Positions 51,821 through 60,529 of a stretch of DNA of 64,000 bases are shown piece after piece. Source of the DNA: Actimicrobium sp035984655. GTDB lineage: Bacteria; Pseudomonadota; Gammaproteobacteria; Burkholderiales; Burkholderiaceae_D. Position 1 is the first letter of the stretch. Each line of letters begins with the position of its first letter. The position numbers and the translations under genes were made by a program. The DNA lies in assembly GCF_035984655.1 (NCBI RefSeq), contig NZ_JAXCHT010000018.1, positions 1 to 64,000 on the forward strand. Direction: 5' to 3'. The notes beneath the pieces are model-generated. The model made no database searches and was not told where the DNA came from. It was given only the letters and a program-made list of their open reading frames with translations.

Positions 51821-53224
51821 TTAATGCGGATGAAACGTGACACGTTTCGGCACGGGCTTGAATTTTCCAGCGGCGCTCCACCAAGGCATCAGCATGAAGA
51901 AACCAAAGTAGATGATGGTGCAGATCTGCGCGACCAGAGTACGTCCATCAGTCGGCGGCAAAACACCCAAATAGCCGAGGATGATGAAGGAAACGCCGAA
52001 TAGGATGTAGACCAATTTATGCCAGCCCGGGCGATACCGGATCGATTTGACCCGGGAATGATCGAGCCATGGCATTGCTGCCAGAATCAGCACGGAGGCG
52101 CCCATCAGAACGACGCCGAAAAACTTCGCGTCGAGCACGAACATGCTGGCGATGGCGACCAGTCCGATCACTGCAACGATCGCCTTGACTAGTCCGGCAA
52201 GCCGCGACTTGAGGATCAATAGGGCAACGTAACCGACTACCACCGCCATCATTGCGTATATGAATTGCGACGTCGTCGCCCGCAACACCGAGTAGAACGG
52301 TGTGAAGTACCAGACCGGTGCGATATGCAGTGGCGTCTTGAGCGAATCGGCAGGAAGGAAGTTGTTGTATTCGAGGAAATATCCACCCATTTCCGGTGCG
52401 AAGAAGATCACGGCACTGAAAATCGTGAGAAAAATGACCACACCAAAGACATCATGGACGGAGTAATACGGATGCGAGGGAATCGAATCCAGCGGATGAC
52501 CATCAGGGCCCAGGGTATCCTTGACTTCAATGCCGTCCGGGTTGTTCGAGCCGACTTCATGCAGCGCAATCAGATGTGCCATGACCAGGCCGATCAAGAC
52601 TAGCGGGATCGCAATGACATGGAACGCGAAGAACCGGTTCAGGGTTGCGTCAGAGACCACATAGTCGCCACGAATCCACAACGACAAGTCCGGACCAATG
52701 AATGGAATGGCGCCGAACAGATTGACAATGACCTGTGCACCCCAATAGGACATTTGCCCCCAAGGGAGCAGATAGCCGAAGAACGCTTCGCCCATCAGCG
52801 CTAGGAAAATCCCCACGCCAAACAACCAGATCAATTCGCGCGGCTTGCGGTATGAGCCATACATCAGTGCGCGCGTCATGTGCAGGTAAATGATGATGAA
52901 GAACGCCGAGGCCCCAGTGGAGTGCATGTAGCGCACCAACCAGCCCCATGGTACGTCGCGCATGATGTACTCGACCGAAGCAAACGCCAGATTGGCGTCC
53001 GGCTTGTAGTGCATGACCAGGAAGATGCCGGTGACGATCTGCAGGGCAAGCACCAGCATGGCCAGCGAGCCGAAGATGTACCACCAGTTCAAGCTCTTGG
53101 GTGCGTAGTAATTGCCCCAGGCGCCGTTCCAGATACTGGTCAGCGGAAAGCGCGAATCAACCCAGTTCAGTGCCTTGTCGGCCATCGGCGCATTGGCCGG
53201 CAGCTGTTTTTCGTGGAATGCCAT
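51821..53224 (-). CDS. petB: Cytochrome b of the bc1 complex
   Basis: The 467-residue membrane protein has the haem-ligating His pairs in helices two and four (VMHYKPDANLAF...RYMHSTGASAFF; FFAFHVIAIPLVLIGLVMAHLIALHEVGSN) and the quinol-site motif PEMGG replacing PEWY-type. Eight or more membrane helices are visible. The C-terminus is longer than that of mitochondrial cytochrome b, as in other betaproteobacteria. The gene starts two bases after petA ends. Confidence 0.96.
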   Translation of the reverse strand: MAFHEKQLPANAPMADKALNWVDSRFPLTSIWNGAWGNYYAPKSLNWWYIFGSLAMLVLALQIVTGIFLVMHYKPDANLAFASVEYIMRDVPWGWLVRYMHSTGASAFFIIIYLHMTRALMYGSYRKPRELIWLFGVGIFLALMGEAFFGYLLPWGQMSYWGAQVIVNLFGAIPFIGPDLSLWIRGDYVVSDATLNRFFAFHVIAIPLVLIGLVMAHLIALHEVGSNNPDGIEVKDTLGPDGHPLDSIPSHPYYSVHDVFGVVIFLTIFSAVIFFAPEMGGYFLEYNNFLPADSLKTPLHIAPVWYFTPFYSVLRATTSQFIYAMMAVVVGYVALLILKSRLAGLVKAIVAVIGLVAIASMFVLDAKFFGVVLMGASVLILAAMPWLDHSRVKSIRYRPGWHKLVYILFGVSFIILGYLGVLPPTDGRTLVAQICTIIYFGFFMLMPWWSAAGKFKPVPKRVTFHPH

Positions 53225-53226
53225 GA

Positions 53227-53841
53227 TTACGCCTCGCCTTTCTCGTCTTTGCCGATGACGAGTTTGCCATCGCCGACAAACATATGCCGCGGCACTGTCA
53301 AATTATCCGGCGCAGGCTTGTTTTTGTAGACACGACCGGCCAGATCGAAGGTCGACCCGTGGCACGGGCAAAGGAATCCGCCGGCCCAGTCATCTGGCAG
53401 CGAAGGCTGCGGACCGGTTTGAAACTTGGTGCCAGGCGAGCAACCCAGATGCGGGCAGATGCCGACGGCGACGAAGATGTCCGGTTTGATCGAGCGCGTT
53501 TCGATATTGACGTACGAGGGCGTCAGATCACCGGGACTGCGTTTTGATTCAGGGTCTGCCAATTCACCCGCATTCTTGTCTGCCTTGAGGGTGGCAACCA
53601 TCTCCGGCGTCCGCTTCAGGATCCAGACTGGCTTCCCGCGCCATTCGACAATCTTCATTTCGCCCGGCACAAGGCCTGAGATGTCGACCTCCACCGCAGC
53701 GCCGGCGGCTTTTGCCCGCTCGGACGGTTGAAATGTGGAAACCAACGCCGCCGTCGTCGCCAGACCGGCCACACCGCCCGCTGCGCATGTTGCGGCGAGC
53801 AAGTTGCGTCGACCGGAATCGACTTGCTTTTCGTTACTCAT
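53227..53841 (-). CDS. petA: Rieske iron-sulfur subunit of the bc1 complex
   Basis: The 204-residue protein has a twin-arginine type N-terminus (SGRRNLLAATCAAGGVAGLATTAALV), which acts as membrane anchor and is probably exported by the Tat system encoded at 57975-59614. The C-terminal Rieske domain has both cluster motifs, CPHLGC and CPCHGS. It moves electrons from quinol to cytochrome c1. It is the first gene of the petABC operon, with a good sigma-70 promoter at 53897-53925. Confidence 0.96.
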   Translation of the reverse strand: MSNEKQVDSGRRNLLAATCAAGGVAGLATTAALVSTFQPSERAKAAGAAVEVDISGLVPGEMKIVEWRGKPVWILKRTPEMVATLKADKNAGELADPESKRSPGDLTPSYVNIETRSIKPDIFVAVGICPHLGCSPGTKFQTGPQPSLPDDWAGGFLCPCHGSTFDLAGRVYKNKPAPDNLTVPRHMFVGDGKLVIGKDEKGEA

Positions 53842-54185
53842 ACCAACCCCAATCAGTCAAAATACGAAATCTGTTTGAAACTTCTAGCAACCTTAGATTA
53901 TATCGGAGCAAGCGATCCTTTTAAAGGGAAACCATTGGTTTTGCCTACCCTACTTCTGTTTTCGCTGCCACTTTCGGGTTTCACCGGCCGCTTACTCGCC
54001 CTAAATCCAGCAAATGGCGATTTTTTGGCGCTGCCGACGATGACGATGCACGATTTGTGGGCGGGATCGTCAAGAGCGCCGCTGTTGGCATCGCAGGGAC
54101 AAACTGTCCAAGTGTCCGGCAGTTCGCGGGCTTCAGGTTGGATTTAAGAGCTAGGTCGTGACAGGCGGCCAAGATGCTGCCCCGC
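53842..54185. other. Intergenic stretch between petA and tnpB copy C
   Basis: No gene is seen. The left end holds the petA promoter. Close to the element an inverted pair CGTGACA (54157-54163) and TGTCACG (54191-54197) encloses a GGCGGC/GCTGCC hairpin; part of this may belong to the element left end. A similar CGTGACA...TGTCACG pair with a GC hairpin lies before copy B. This stretch plus 55552-55598 is the ancestral petA-mscL spacer. Confidence 0.5.
53897..53925 (-). promoter_or_regulatory. Sigma-70 promoter of petABC
   Basis: On the minus strand TTTAAA (53925-53920), a 17-bp spacer and a perfect TATAAT (53902-53897) lie 56 bp before the petA start. The -10 matches consensus fully; the -35 matches at four of six places. 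The tnpB insertion is further upstream and leaves this promoter intact. Confidence 0.6.
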
Positions 54186-55551
54186 ACTCTTGTCACGTTG
54201 CGTCCCAACACTGTAATGTTCAAGTATGCTAATTCAACGTGCATACAAATACCGACTGCGTACCAACGGTGCAAACACGCGTTTGATGCGCCGCTTCGCC
54301 GGCTGTGGGCGCAAGGTGTGGAATTTGGCATTGAACCTGCAGCAGGCGAACTACGCCGCTGGCGGCAAGTACATCAGCTATGCGGCGATGTGCAAACACC
54401 TGACCGGCTGGCGCGCAGCGCCGGCGACGGTATGGTTGTCGGACGCGCCGGTGCATACACAACAGCAGGCGCTCAAAGACCTCGATCGTGCGTACCAGAA
54501 CTTCTTCGCCGGTCGGGCCGACTTCCCGACATTTAAGAAGAAGGGTCGGGGTGACAGCTTCCGTTACCCGGACGCAAAGCAGTTCAAGGTCGATCAGGGC
54601 AACGGACGAATCTTCCTGCCCAAGCTTGGCTGGATCCGCTACCGCAACGGCAGGACGCTGCTCGGCACGCCGCGCAACGCCACCGTCAGCGCGGCAGCCA
54701 GCGAATGGTTTGTGTCGGTACAGACGCAGTATGAGGTCATAGAGCCGGTGCCGGTGGCAACTGATGCCATAGGCATTGACCTCGGCATTGTGCGTTTCGC
54801 CACCCTGTCAGATGGCGCATTCATCGCACCATTGAACAGTTTCAAGAAGCACCAACAGCGCCTGGCGAAATACCAGCGCTGCATGAGCAGAAAAGTGAAA
54901 TTCAGCAGCAACTGGAGAAAAGCCAAGGCCAAAGTCACGGCAATTCACCGTGACATCGCCAATGCGAGAAATGACTTCCTGCACAAGACGACAACGACTA
55001 TCAGCAACAACCACGCGTTGGTCGCTGTCGAAGATTTAGAGGTCGTGAACATGACAAGGTCGGCGCAGGGGACTGTTGCAACCTCGGGCAAGAACGTGCG
55101 TGCCAAGGCAGGATTGAATCGGTCGATCCTCGATCAGGGCTGGGGCGAATTTCGCCGTCAGCTCGCGTACAAGCTCAACTGGAATGGCGGGTTTTTCATG
55201 CAGGTGCCCGCCCACCACACCAGTCAGACTTGCCCGTGCTGCGGGCATGTCGACAAAGCCAACCGAAAGACCCAGTCGGCGTTTCTGTGTACCATTTGCT
55301 GGTACGAGAACAACGCCGATGTCGTCGGCGCGATCAACGTACTCGATCGCGCCCTGGCGCAACTGTCTCAACCGAGTACTGAAGAAGGGCCGGACACGGC
55401 CCAGATCGCCTGTGAGGTGAACGGAGCAGTCAGGCCGTCAGCAGCAGGAACCCACCGAAGCGACGTGCAAGAGGTTTTGTATGCGCAGTAGGAATCCCCG
55501 TCCTCTGCGCGTAAGCGCCAGCCGTCAGGCTGTGGTGGGGGAGGATGTCAA
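54186..55551 (+). mobile_element. IS200/IS605-family tnpB-only element, copy C
   Basis: A 1366-bp unit, the same length as copy B, running from ACTCTTGTCACG to GGGGGAGGATGTCAA. It has no tnpA. The right end contains GCGC(GTAA)GCGC and CAGCC(GTCA)GGCTG hairpins inside a CC/GG outer stem. It is inserted in the spacer between the divergent petA and mscL genes, 47 bp before the mscL start. The left boundary is defined only by where the similarity with copy B begins and may be off by a few bases. Confidence 0.85.
54226..55491 (+). CDS. tnpB: TnpB RNA-guided endonuclease, copy C
   Basis: The 421-residue protein has an N-terminal WED/REC-like region (1-180) and a RuvC domain with Asp185 (GIDLGIVRFATLSDG), Glu269 (VAVEDLEV) and Asp365 (NNADVVGAI). 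The zinc finger has Cys336/Cys339 and Cys355/Cys358. All catalytic residues are intact. The protein is the same length as copy B but clearly diverged over the first 80 residues, so the two are not recent duplicates of each other. The 3' end of the gene overlaps the predicted reRNA. No partner transposase gene is present in the window. Confidence 0.93.
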   Translation: MLIQRAYKYRLRTNGANTRLMRRFAGCGRKVWNLALNLQQANYAAGGKYISYAAMCKHLTGWRAAPATVWLSDAPVHTQQQALKDLDRAYQNFFAGRADFPTFKKKGRGDSFRYPDAKQFKVDQGNGRIFLPKLGWIRYRNGRTLLGTPRNATVSAAASEWFVSVQTQYEVIEPVPVATDAIGIDLGIVRFATLSDGAFIAPLNSFKKHQQRLAKYQRCMSRKVKFSSNWRKAKAKVTAIHRDIANARNDFLHKTTTTISNNHALVAVEDLEVVNMTRSAQGTVATSGKNVRAKAGLNRSILDQGWGEFRRQLAYKLNWNGGFFMQVPAHHTSQTCPCCGHVDKANRKTQSAFLCTICWYENNADVVGAINVLDRALAQLSQPSTEEGPDTAQIACEVNGAVRPSAAGTHRSDVQEVLYAQ

Positions 55552-55571
55552 AACGGTACAATCCTCAAACA
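55440..55571 (+). ncRNA. Predicted reRNA (omega RNA) of copy C with guide
   Basis: The last codons of tnpB and the right end to 55551 are conserved with copy B beyond what the coding part requires, and the non-coding 60 bp keeps both hairpins. The guide should start right after TCAA: AACGGTACAATCCTCAAACA (55552-55571), which is mscL leader sequence. The 5' boundary is a guess. The layout follows known TnpB-reRNA systems; expression is not shown. Confidence 0.45.
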
Positions 55572-55598
55572 CTGACAAAAAAGGGGAATAAATTGGGA

Positions 55599-56012
55599 AT
55601 GATCACTGAATTCAAGACCTTTGCCATCAAGGGCAATGTAATGGATCTGGCCGTTGGCGTAATTATTGGCGGCGCATTCGGAAAAATTGTCGACTCGGTG
55701 GTGCAAGATTTGATCATGCCAATCGTCAGTACCATTTTTGGCGGCCTCGATTTCGCAAATTACTATTTGCCCCTCAAGGGGCAGGGAATGCAACTCTCAC
55801 TGATTGAGGCCAAAAAAGCCGGCGCCGTTTTCGCCTACGGAAATTTTTTGACGATATTCCTCAACTTTCTCATTTTGGCTTTCATTATTTTTCAAATGGT
55901 TCGATTGATTAATCGCGCCAGGCGCACCGAGCCGGCGGTGCCCGCCCCACCCGCGGCGCCGACAGAAGAAGTGCTGTTGCTGCGCGAAATTCGCGATACC
56001 CTGCGCAAGTAA
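55599..56012 (+). CDS. mscL: Large-conductance mechanosensitive channel MscL
   Basis: The 137-residue protein begins MITEFKTFAIKGNVMDLAVG. It has two membrane helices (VIIGGAFGKIVDSVVQDLIMPIV; FLTIFLNFLILAFIIFQMV) and the C-terminal bundle LLREIRDTLRK. It opens on membrane stretch to release solutes during osmotic downshock. ATG 55599 has the ribosome site AAGGGG. A TACAAT -10-like box at 55557-55562 lies just five bases past the inserted tnpB element, so its native -35 region has probably been displaced. Confidence 0.95.
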   Translation: MITEFKTFAIKGNVMDLAVGVIIGGAFGKIVDSVVQDLIMPIVSTIFGGLDFANYYLPLKGQGMQLSLIEAKKAGAVFAYGNFLTIFLNFLILAFIIFQMVRLINRARRTEPAVPAPPAAPTEEVLLLREIRDTLRK

Positions 56013-56101
56013 ATTTTTTCGTCAAGCTGGCAGACAGGACGCTGGAAAACGGCGTTGTCTGCCACCATCTAGCAGTTTCCTTCTTTTTCCTGAATCAACA
56101 T

Positions 56102-57262
56102 ATGCGACGTCTCTGGCTATTATTTGCCCAAACTGCAACAGTCGGGTTGGCGCTTTGGTTCATCGTGATCACATTGCAGCCTGATTGGCTCGGCCGCAGA
56201 GCGCACAGCCCGCAAGCGGCGCCGGCCGGAACAACCATGGCGACCTCGGCGCCGACGCCGTCCGGCAGCAATTCATTTCGCGACGCCGCCGGTCGCGCAA
56301 TGCCGTCCGTCGTGAACATTTATACGACCAAGGCATCGCAACAGGCGCGCAACCCGCTCCTCGATGATCCAGTCTTCCGGCGATTTTTCGGCGACCGGGC
56401 TGACCCTGACGAGAAACAGTTCAGCCTGGGCTCCGGGGTCGTGGTCAGCTCGGCCGGCTATATCCTGACCAACAACCACGTTGTCGAAGCAGCCGACGAA
56501 ATTGAAGTGGCCTTTGCCGATGGCCGCAAAGCTGCCGCCAAGGTAGTCGGCGCAGATCCCGAAACCGATCTGGCGGTCATCAAGGTCGCGGTGGCGGATT
56601 TGCCGGCTATTAAGCTCGCTGATATCGCGCAGGCACGCGTTGGCGACGTTGTGCTGGCAATCGGCAATCCATTTGGCGTGGGCCAGACCGTGACCATGGG
56701 AATCATCTCGGCGCTGGGCCGCAATCACCTCAATATCAATACGTTCGAAAATTTCATTCAAACCGATGCGGCGATTAATCCCGGCAATTCCGGCGGCGCG
56801 CTGATCGATGTCAACGGCAATCTGCTCGGCATTAATACGGCGATTTACTCCCGTACCGGCGGCTCACTCGGCATCGGCTTTGCGATTCCCGTCAGCACCA
56901 TCAAGACCGTGATGGACTCGATCATCGGCAGTGGCTCGGTAGTGCGCGGCTGGATCGGCGTCGAGCCGCAGGACATCACGCCTGAGCTGGCCGAGAGTTT
57001 CGGGCTGAGCCGCAAATCTGGCGCCATCATCGCAGGCGTTCAGAAAGGCGGCCCGGCCGACCGCGCAGGGCTACGGCCCGGTGACATCCTGGTTGCGGTC
57101 GAAGACAAGCCGGTGACTGACACTACCGAGATGCTGAATCTGATCGCGCAACTGGTCCCAGGCAAGCGCAGCAAGATGACGATCATGAGAAAGTCCACCG
57201 AGTCGACGCTGGATGTGATGGTCGGAAAGCGGCCGAAGCCCCAACGCCAGGAAGCGGAATAA
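56102..57262 (+). CDS. DegS/HhoB-like trypsin-type periplasmic protease
   Basis: The 386-residue protein has an N-terminal membrane anchor (LLFAQTATVGLALWFIVITL), a trypsin-like domain with His126 (NNHVVEA), Asp156 (ETDLAVIK) and Ser230 (NPGNSGGAL), and one PDZ domain (about 285-375, AGLRPGDILVAVEDKPVTD). A single PDZ and a membrane anchor fit DegS, which starts sigma-E activation by cutting RseA, more than DegP or DegQ. No rse genes are nearby. It lies 89 bp after mscL and 6 bp before the DUF2461 gene. Confidence 0.9.
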   Translation: MRRLWLLFAQTATVGLALWFIVITLQPDWLGRRAHSPQAAPAGTTMATSAPTPSGSNSFRDAAGRAMPSVVNIYTTKASQQARNPLLDDPVFRRFFGDRADPDEKQFSLGSGVVVSSAGYILTNNHVVEAADEIEVAFADGRKAAAKVVGADPETDLAVIKVAVADLPAIKLADIAQARVGDVVLAIGNPFGVGQTVTMGIISALGRNHLNINTFENFIQTDAAINPGNSGGALIDVNGNLLGINTAIYSRTGGSLGIGFAIPVSTIKTVMDSIIGSGSVVRGWIGVEPQDITPELAESFGLSRKSGAIIAGVQKGGPADRAGLRPGDILVAVEDKPVTDTTEMLNLIAQLVPGKRSKMTIMRKSTESTLDVMVGKRPKPQRQEAE

Positions 57263-57268
57263 CATCCC

Positions 57269-57937
57269 ATGCATCTTCGCGATCTGATCCAGTTCCTCGG
57301 TGAACTGGAAGAAAACAATAACCGCGCCTGGTTCGTGATGAACAAACCGCGCTACGACATCTTGCGCGCCGAGTTTCTGGAACTGGTGACGGAATTAATC
57401 GCAGACATCGCGCGCTTCGATCCGCTGGTAGCGGGCTGCAACCCGAGGAAAGCGCTGTTCAGGATCAATCGCGACATGCGCTTCTCCAAGGACAAGAGCC
57501 CGTACAAGACCCAGTTCTCGGCCGCCATCACGGCGACCAACCTGAAACGGCCCAGCCAGGGCGGCGGACCGCACTATTATTTTCATATCGATGCGCGCGG
57601 AACCGTACTGGTCGCTGGTGGGGAATACATGCCGCCGCCGGAACGGCTGCGGGCGATTCGCCAGCAAGTGATCGATGACGCCAGCGGTTTCGGGAAGTTG
57701 TTGAAAAATCGCAAATTGGTGGCGCGGTTCGGCGCCCTGAGCGACGAAAACAAACTGGCGCGTCCGCCGAAGGGGTTTGTGGTCGATACGCCGCATACGG
57801 AATATCTGAAACTCAAGAGTTTTGTTGCCTTCACCGAATCGAGCCTGCAGGACACGCCGGCACACACTCTCGGCCATGAATTGGCGTCGGCATTCGGGGA
57901 TGTCTATCCGCTGGTCGCCTGGTTGCGGCTGGCGTAA
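57269..57937 (+). CDS. DUF2461 domain protein
   Basis: The 222-residue cytoplasmic protein has the DUF2461 pattern: an N-terminal LIQFLGELEENNNRAWF, then FRINRDMRFSKDKSPYKTQFSAAI, GPHYYFHIDARGTVLVAGGEYMPPPERL and a C-terminal LKSFVAFTESSL. Function is unknown for the family. It starts six bases after the protease stop, so it is probably in one transcript with it. It converges with tatC, which ends 37 bp away on the other strand. Confidence 0.9.
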   Translation: MHLRDLIQFLGELEENNNRAWFVMNKPRYDILRAEFLELVTELIADIARFDPLVAGCNPRKALFRINRDMRFSKDKSPYKTQFSAAITATNLKRPSQGGGPHYYFHIDARGTVLVAGGEYMPPPERLRAIRQQVIDDASGFGKLLKNRKLVARFGALSDENKLARPPKGFVVDTPHTEYLKLKSFVAFTESSLQDTPAHTLGHELASAFGDVYPLVAWLRLA

Positions 57938-57974
57938 CGAACCATCACCTGCCTGGGCCACCAGGCAGAGGCCG

Positions 57975-58742
57975 TCAATGCAAATCCGGCTCTTCGGTGG
58001 GCGCCTGCGTCATGCGCACAAACAGCGGCGCCACCAGCAAACCAACCTCGTACAGCAAGCACAGCGGCACTGCCAGCAGCAGTTGGCTCATGATGTCCGG
58101 TGGCGTCACCACCGCGGCCAGCACAAACGCGCCAACGATGACATACGGACGGATCTGCCGCAACTTCTCGACCGTCACCAAGCCCATCCGCACCAGCACC
58201 ACAACGACGATCGGGACTTCGAATGTGAGCCCGAAGGCAATGAACATGGTCATCACAAAACTGAAGTAGGCATCGATGTCCGGCGCCACGGAAATGGATT
58301 TGGGCGCGAAGTTGTTCACGAATCGAAACACCACGCCAAACACCAGAAAATAGCAAAATGCGACGCCGGTCACGAACAACACCGACGACGACACCACCAG
58401 CGGTGCAATCAGCTTTTTCTCATGCGCGTAGAGTCCCGGTGCGATGAAGGCCCAGAGCTGATACAGCACCCAGGGCAGCGTGATCATGAATGCCAGCAGC
58501 AGCGTCACTTTCATCGGAATCAGGAACGGCGTGATCACACCGGTGGCGATCATCTTGCTGCCGGCCGGCAGCGCCACCATCATCGGATAGGCCAGCAAAT
58601 CGTAAATCTGCCCGGCCCAGGGCATCAGGCACAGAAATACAATGATGACCGCGATCGATGCTTTCATGATGCGGTTGCGCAGTTCGATCAGGTGACTGAT
58701 GAACGTCTCCTGCGGGCTTTCGGTGCTTGCTTCTGGGTTCAT
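57975..58742 (-). CDS. tatC: Sec-independent translocase TatC
   Basis: The 255-residue protein has six membrane helices and the N-terminal ETFISHLIELRNRIMKASIA motif with the conserved Glu and Arg that bind twin-arginine signals. Later conserved blocks are PFLIPMKVTLLLAFMITLPWVLYQLWAFIAPGLY and FGLTFEVPIVVVVL. It is the receptor of the Tat export system for folded proteins. The Rieske protein in this window is a likely client. It ends the tatABC run and is read toward the DUF2461 gene. Confidence 0.96.
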   Translation of the reverse strand: MNPEASTESPQETFISHLIELRNRIMKASIAVIIVFLCLMPWAGQIYDLLAYPMMVALPAGSKMIATGVITPFLIPMKVTLLLAFMITLPWVLYQLWAFIAPGLYAHEKKLIAPLVVSSSVLFVTGVAFCYFLVFGVVFRFVNNFAPKSISVAPDIDAYFSFVMTMFIAFGLTFEVPIVVVVLVRMGLVTVEKLRQIRPYVIVGAFVLAAVVTPPDIMSQLLLAVPLCLLYEVGLLVAPLFVRMTQAPTEEPDLH

Positions 58743-58812
58743 GGATTGGTGCCGAATGCATCGGCGACAAGGGATTGCAGGATTGGCCGCTCAACGCTGA
58801 ACAAGCCGCGCC

Positions 58813-59325
58813 TCAATGGAACGAACCCGCGCCGGGAGAGCCCGTTGGTCGAAACCGGGACACCCGTGCGGCGCCCGAAATAACGCGCGTCTTGCGACCG
58901 CTCTGGTGCTTGAACCAGACCGGCACGGCGGACATGCGCGCCAGCTTCTTCTTGCGGAAATTTTTTTGCTTGATGGCCAACTGGTCCGGCGTTGGCGTGT
59001 TGAGCAACGGATTGTCGTCACTGCCGTTGTAGTCGTGCTGCGCGCTTGACAGCGCGCCATATATGGCACTTTGCGCCTCACCCACGCACTCGGAAAGGTC
59101 TTTCCCGATATCGCTGGCAGCATCCTGCATGTCTTTTTGCATTTTGCGCAGCGCGTCGAGTTCCATTTCGCGCCCGACCTCGGACTTGACCTGATTGATG
59201 TAGCGTTGCGCGCGTCCATACAGGGTACCCGCCATGCGGGCGACACGCGGCAGCTTCTCAGGGCCGATGACGACCAGGGCAACGACGCCAATCAAGGCAA
59301 GCTTGGAAAGACCGAGATCAATCAT
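58813..59325 (-). CDS. tatB: Sec-independent translocase TatB
   Basis: From ATG 59325 the product has 170 residues: one membrane helix (MIDLGLSKLALIGVVALVVIGPEKLP), an amphipathic helix (RVARMAGTLYGRAQRYINQV) and a long variable, basic tail. TatB works with TatC in signal-peptide recognition. It lies 61 bp after tatA and 70 bp before tatC. Confidence 0.95.
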   Translation of the reverse strand: MIDLGLSKLALIGVVALVVIGPEKLPRVARMAGTLYGRAQRYINQVKSEVGREMELDALRKMQKDMQDAASDIGKDLSECVGEAQSAIYGALSSAQHDYNGSDDNPLLNTPTPDQLAIKQKNFRKKKLARMSAVPVWFKHQSGRKTRVISGAARVSRFRPTGSPGAGSFH

Positions 59326-59386
59326 GGGGGAACGCAAAGCAGAGTGGTCGGCATGCCTGCAAACAAAACGGCACTGCCCGGCCAGA

Positions 59387-59614
59387 TCAGCTCTTTGTCT
59401 TCTCTTTCACGTCGACGTCGATGGTGCTCTTATCGGCAACTTGCGCCGACGGGGCTGGCGATTTTGCCGCATCCTCATCGCCTTTGACGCCATCCTTGAA
59501 TCCCTTGACGGCTTTTCCGAGATCCGCGCCCATGTTGCCGATTTTCTTTGTTCCGAAAACCAGCATGACGATCACCAGCACGATCAACCAGTGCCAAATG
59601 CTAAATGAACCCAT
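59387..59614 (-). CDS. tatA: Sec-independent translocase TatA
   Basis: From ATG 59614 the product has 75 residues: membrane helix SIWHWLIVLVIVMLVFGTKK, amphipathic helix IGNMGADLGKAVKGFKDGVK and an acidic-to-mixed tail. TatA polymers form the transport path. The start was set at MGSFSIWHW, the family N-terminus, with AGGAGA upstream. It follows the HIT gene by 105 bp. Confidence 0.95.
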   Translation of the reverse strand: MGSFSIWHWLIVLVIVMLVFGTKKIGNMGADLGKAVKGFKDGVKGDEDAAKSPAPSAQVADKSTIDVDVKEKTKS

Positions 59615-59719
59615 TTTATTTCTCCTAGCCGGACACGATGGTCCGGCAAACAATTGGTGTGACGTCGAACCCGTGCGGCGCCGATGATACTGCGGCTGGC
59701 GGCGCCTTGTTCCAACGCC

Positions 59720-60097
59720 CTATGCTCGACGCTGCCCGCGCCACGGGAGCGGACCGCCGATGACATGGAGATGCAAATGATACACCTCTTGACCACCATC
59801 CGGACCGGTGTTGAACAGCGTCTTGAAGCCACCGCTGCCACCGTTTTCGGCATTCGCTACATAGCCGCATCCCTGCTCGGCAGCCAGTTTCGGCGCCAGC
59901 AGCATCATCTTGCCGAGCAACGCTGCGTGCTCTTCGGTGCAATCGGCCAATGTCGCAATGTGACGCTTCGGCACGATCAGAAAATGGACCGGCGCAGCCG
60001 GATTGATGTCGTTGAACACCAGCACGTCATCGTCCTCGAAAATCACTTTCGAGGGGATTTTCCCGGAGGCGATCTTGCAGAAAAGGCAGTCTGTCAT
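59720..60097 (-). CDS. HIT-family nucleotide hydrolase (HinT-like)
   Basis: From ATG 60097 the product has 125 residues. CLFCKIASGKIPSKVIFEDD opens the fold and the catalytic histidine triad is HLHLHVIGG. HinT-type proteins cut purine nucleoside phosphoramidates and remove adenylates. The GC-rich upstream frame was rejected because the family starts at MTDCLFCKI. It lies 65 bp after hisE, the usual position in Burkholderiales. Confidence 0.93.
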   Translation of the reverse strand: MTDCLFCKIASGKIPSKVIFEDDDVLVFNDINPAAPVHFLIVPKRHIATLADCTEEHAALLGKMMLLAPKLAAEQGCGYVANAENGGSGGFKTLFNTGPDGGQEVYHLHLHVIGGPLPWRGQRRA

Positions 60098-60162
60098 GGT
60101 GATCCTGGCTGATGGGGGTGAATACCGCGGTAGGCAAACAAAACGATCTGGCGTAACGGAGA

Positions 60163-60525
60163 TTACCCGATACTTCCGGCATCGGGCGAGGCCGCGCGGC
60201 TGGCTTTTTCGTCGAGCCCTGACAGCCCTTCGCGGCGCGCCAGTTCGTCCAGCACCTGTTGCGGCGTCAGATTGAACTGGGACAGCATGATCAGCGAGTG
60301 AAACCACAGGTCGGCGCACTCGTACAGCACCTTGTTGGCATCACCGCTGACGCGCGCATCCTTGGCCGCCATCACGGTTTCGGTCGCTTCCTCGCCGATT
60401 TTCTTGAGGATCGCGTCATCGCCCTTCGAGAACAGGCGCGCGACATACGAACTGGCCGGGTCGCCGCCGTTGGCCGGCTTGCGGCTTTCGATCACGGCGG
60501 CCAGACGGGCGAGAGTTGTGCTCAT
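60163..60525 (-). CDS. hisE: Phosphoribosyl-ATP pyrophosphatase HisE
   Basis: The 120-residue all-helical enzyme has the MazG-like metal site KKIGEEATETVMAAKD and YECADLWFHSLI. It removes pyrophosphate from phosphoribosyl-ATP, the second step of histidine synthesis. It is separate from HisI, as in most betaproteobacteria. It follows hisI by four bases. Confidence 0.96.
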   Translation of the reverse strand: MSTTLARLAAVIESRKPANGGDPASSYVARLFSKGDDAILKKIGEEATETVMAAKDARVSGDANKVLYECADLWFHSLIMLSQFNLTPQQVLDELARREGLSGLDEKASRAASPDAGSIG

Positions 60526-60529
60526 GATG

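Noticed and set aside
57822..58883. 353-codon open frame on the plus strand
   Set aside because: It is antisense to tatC and very rich in His, Gln and Arg. No known family.
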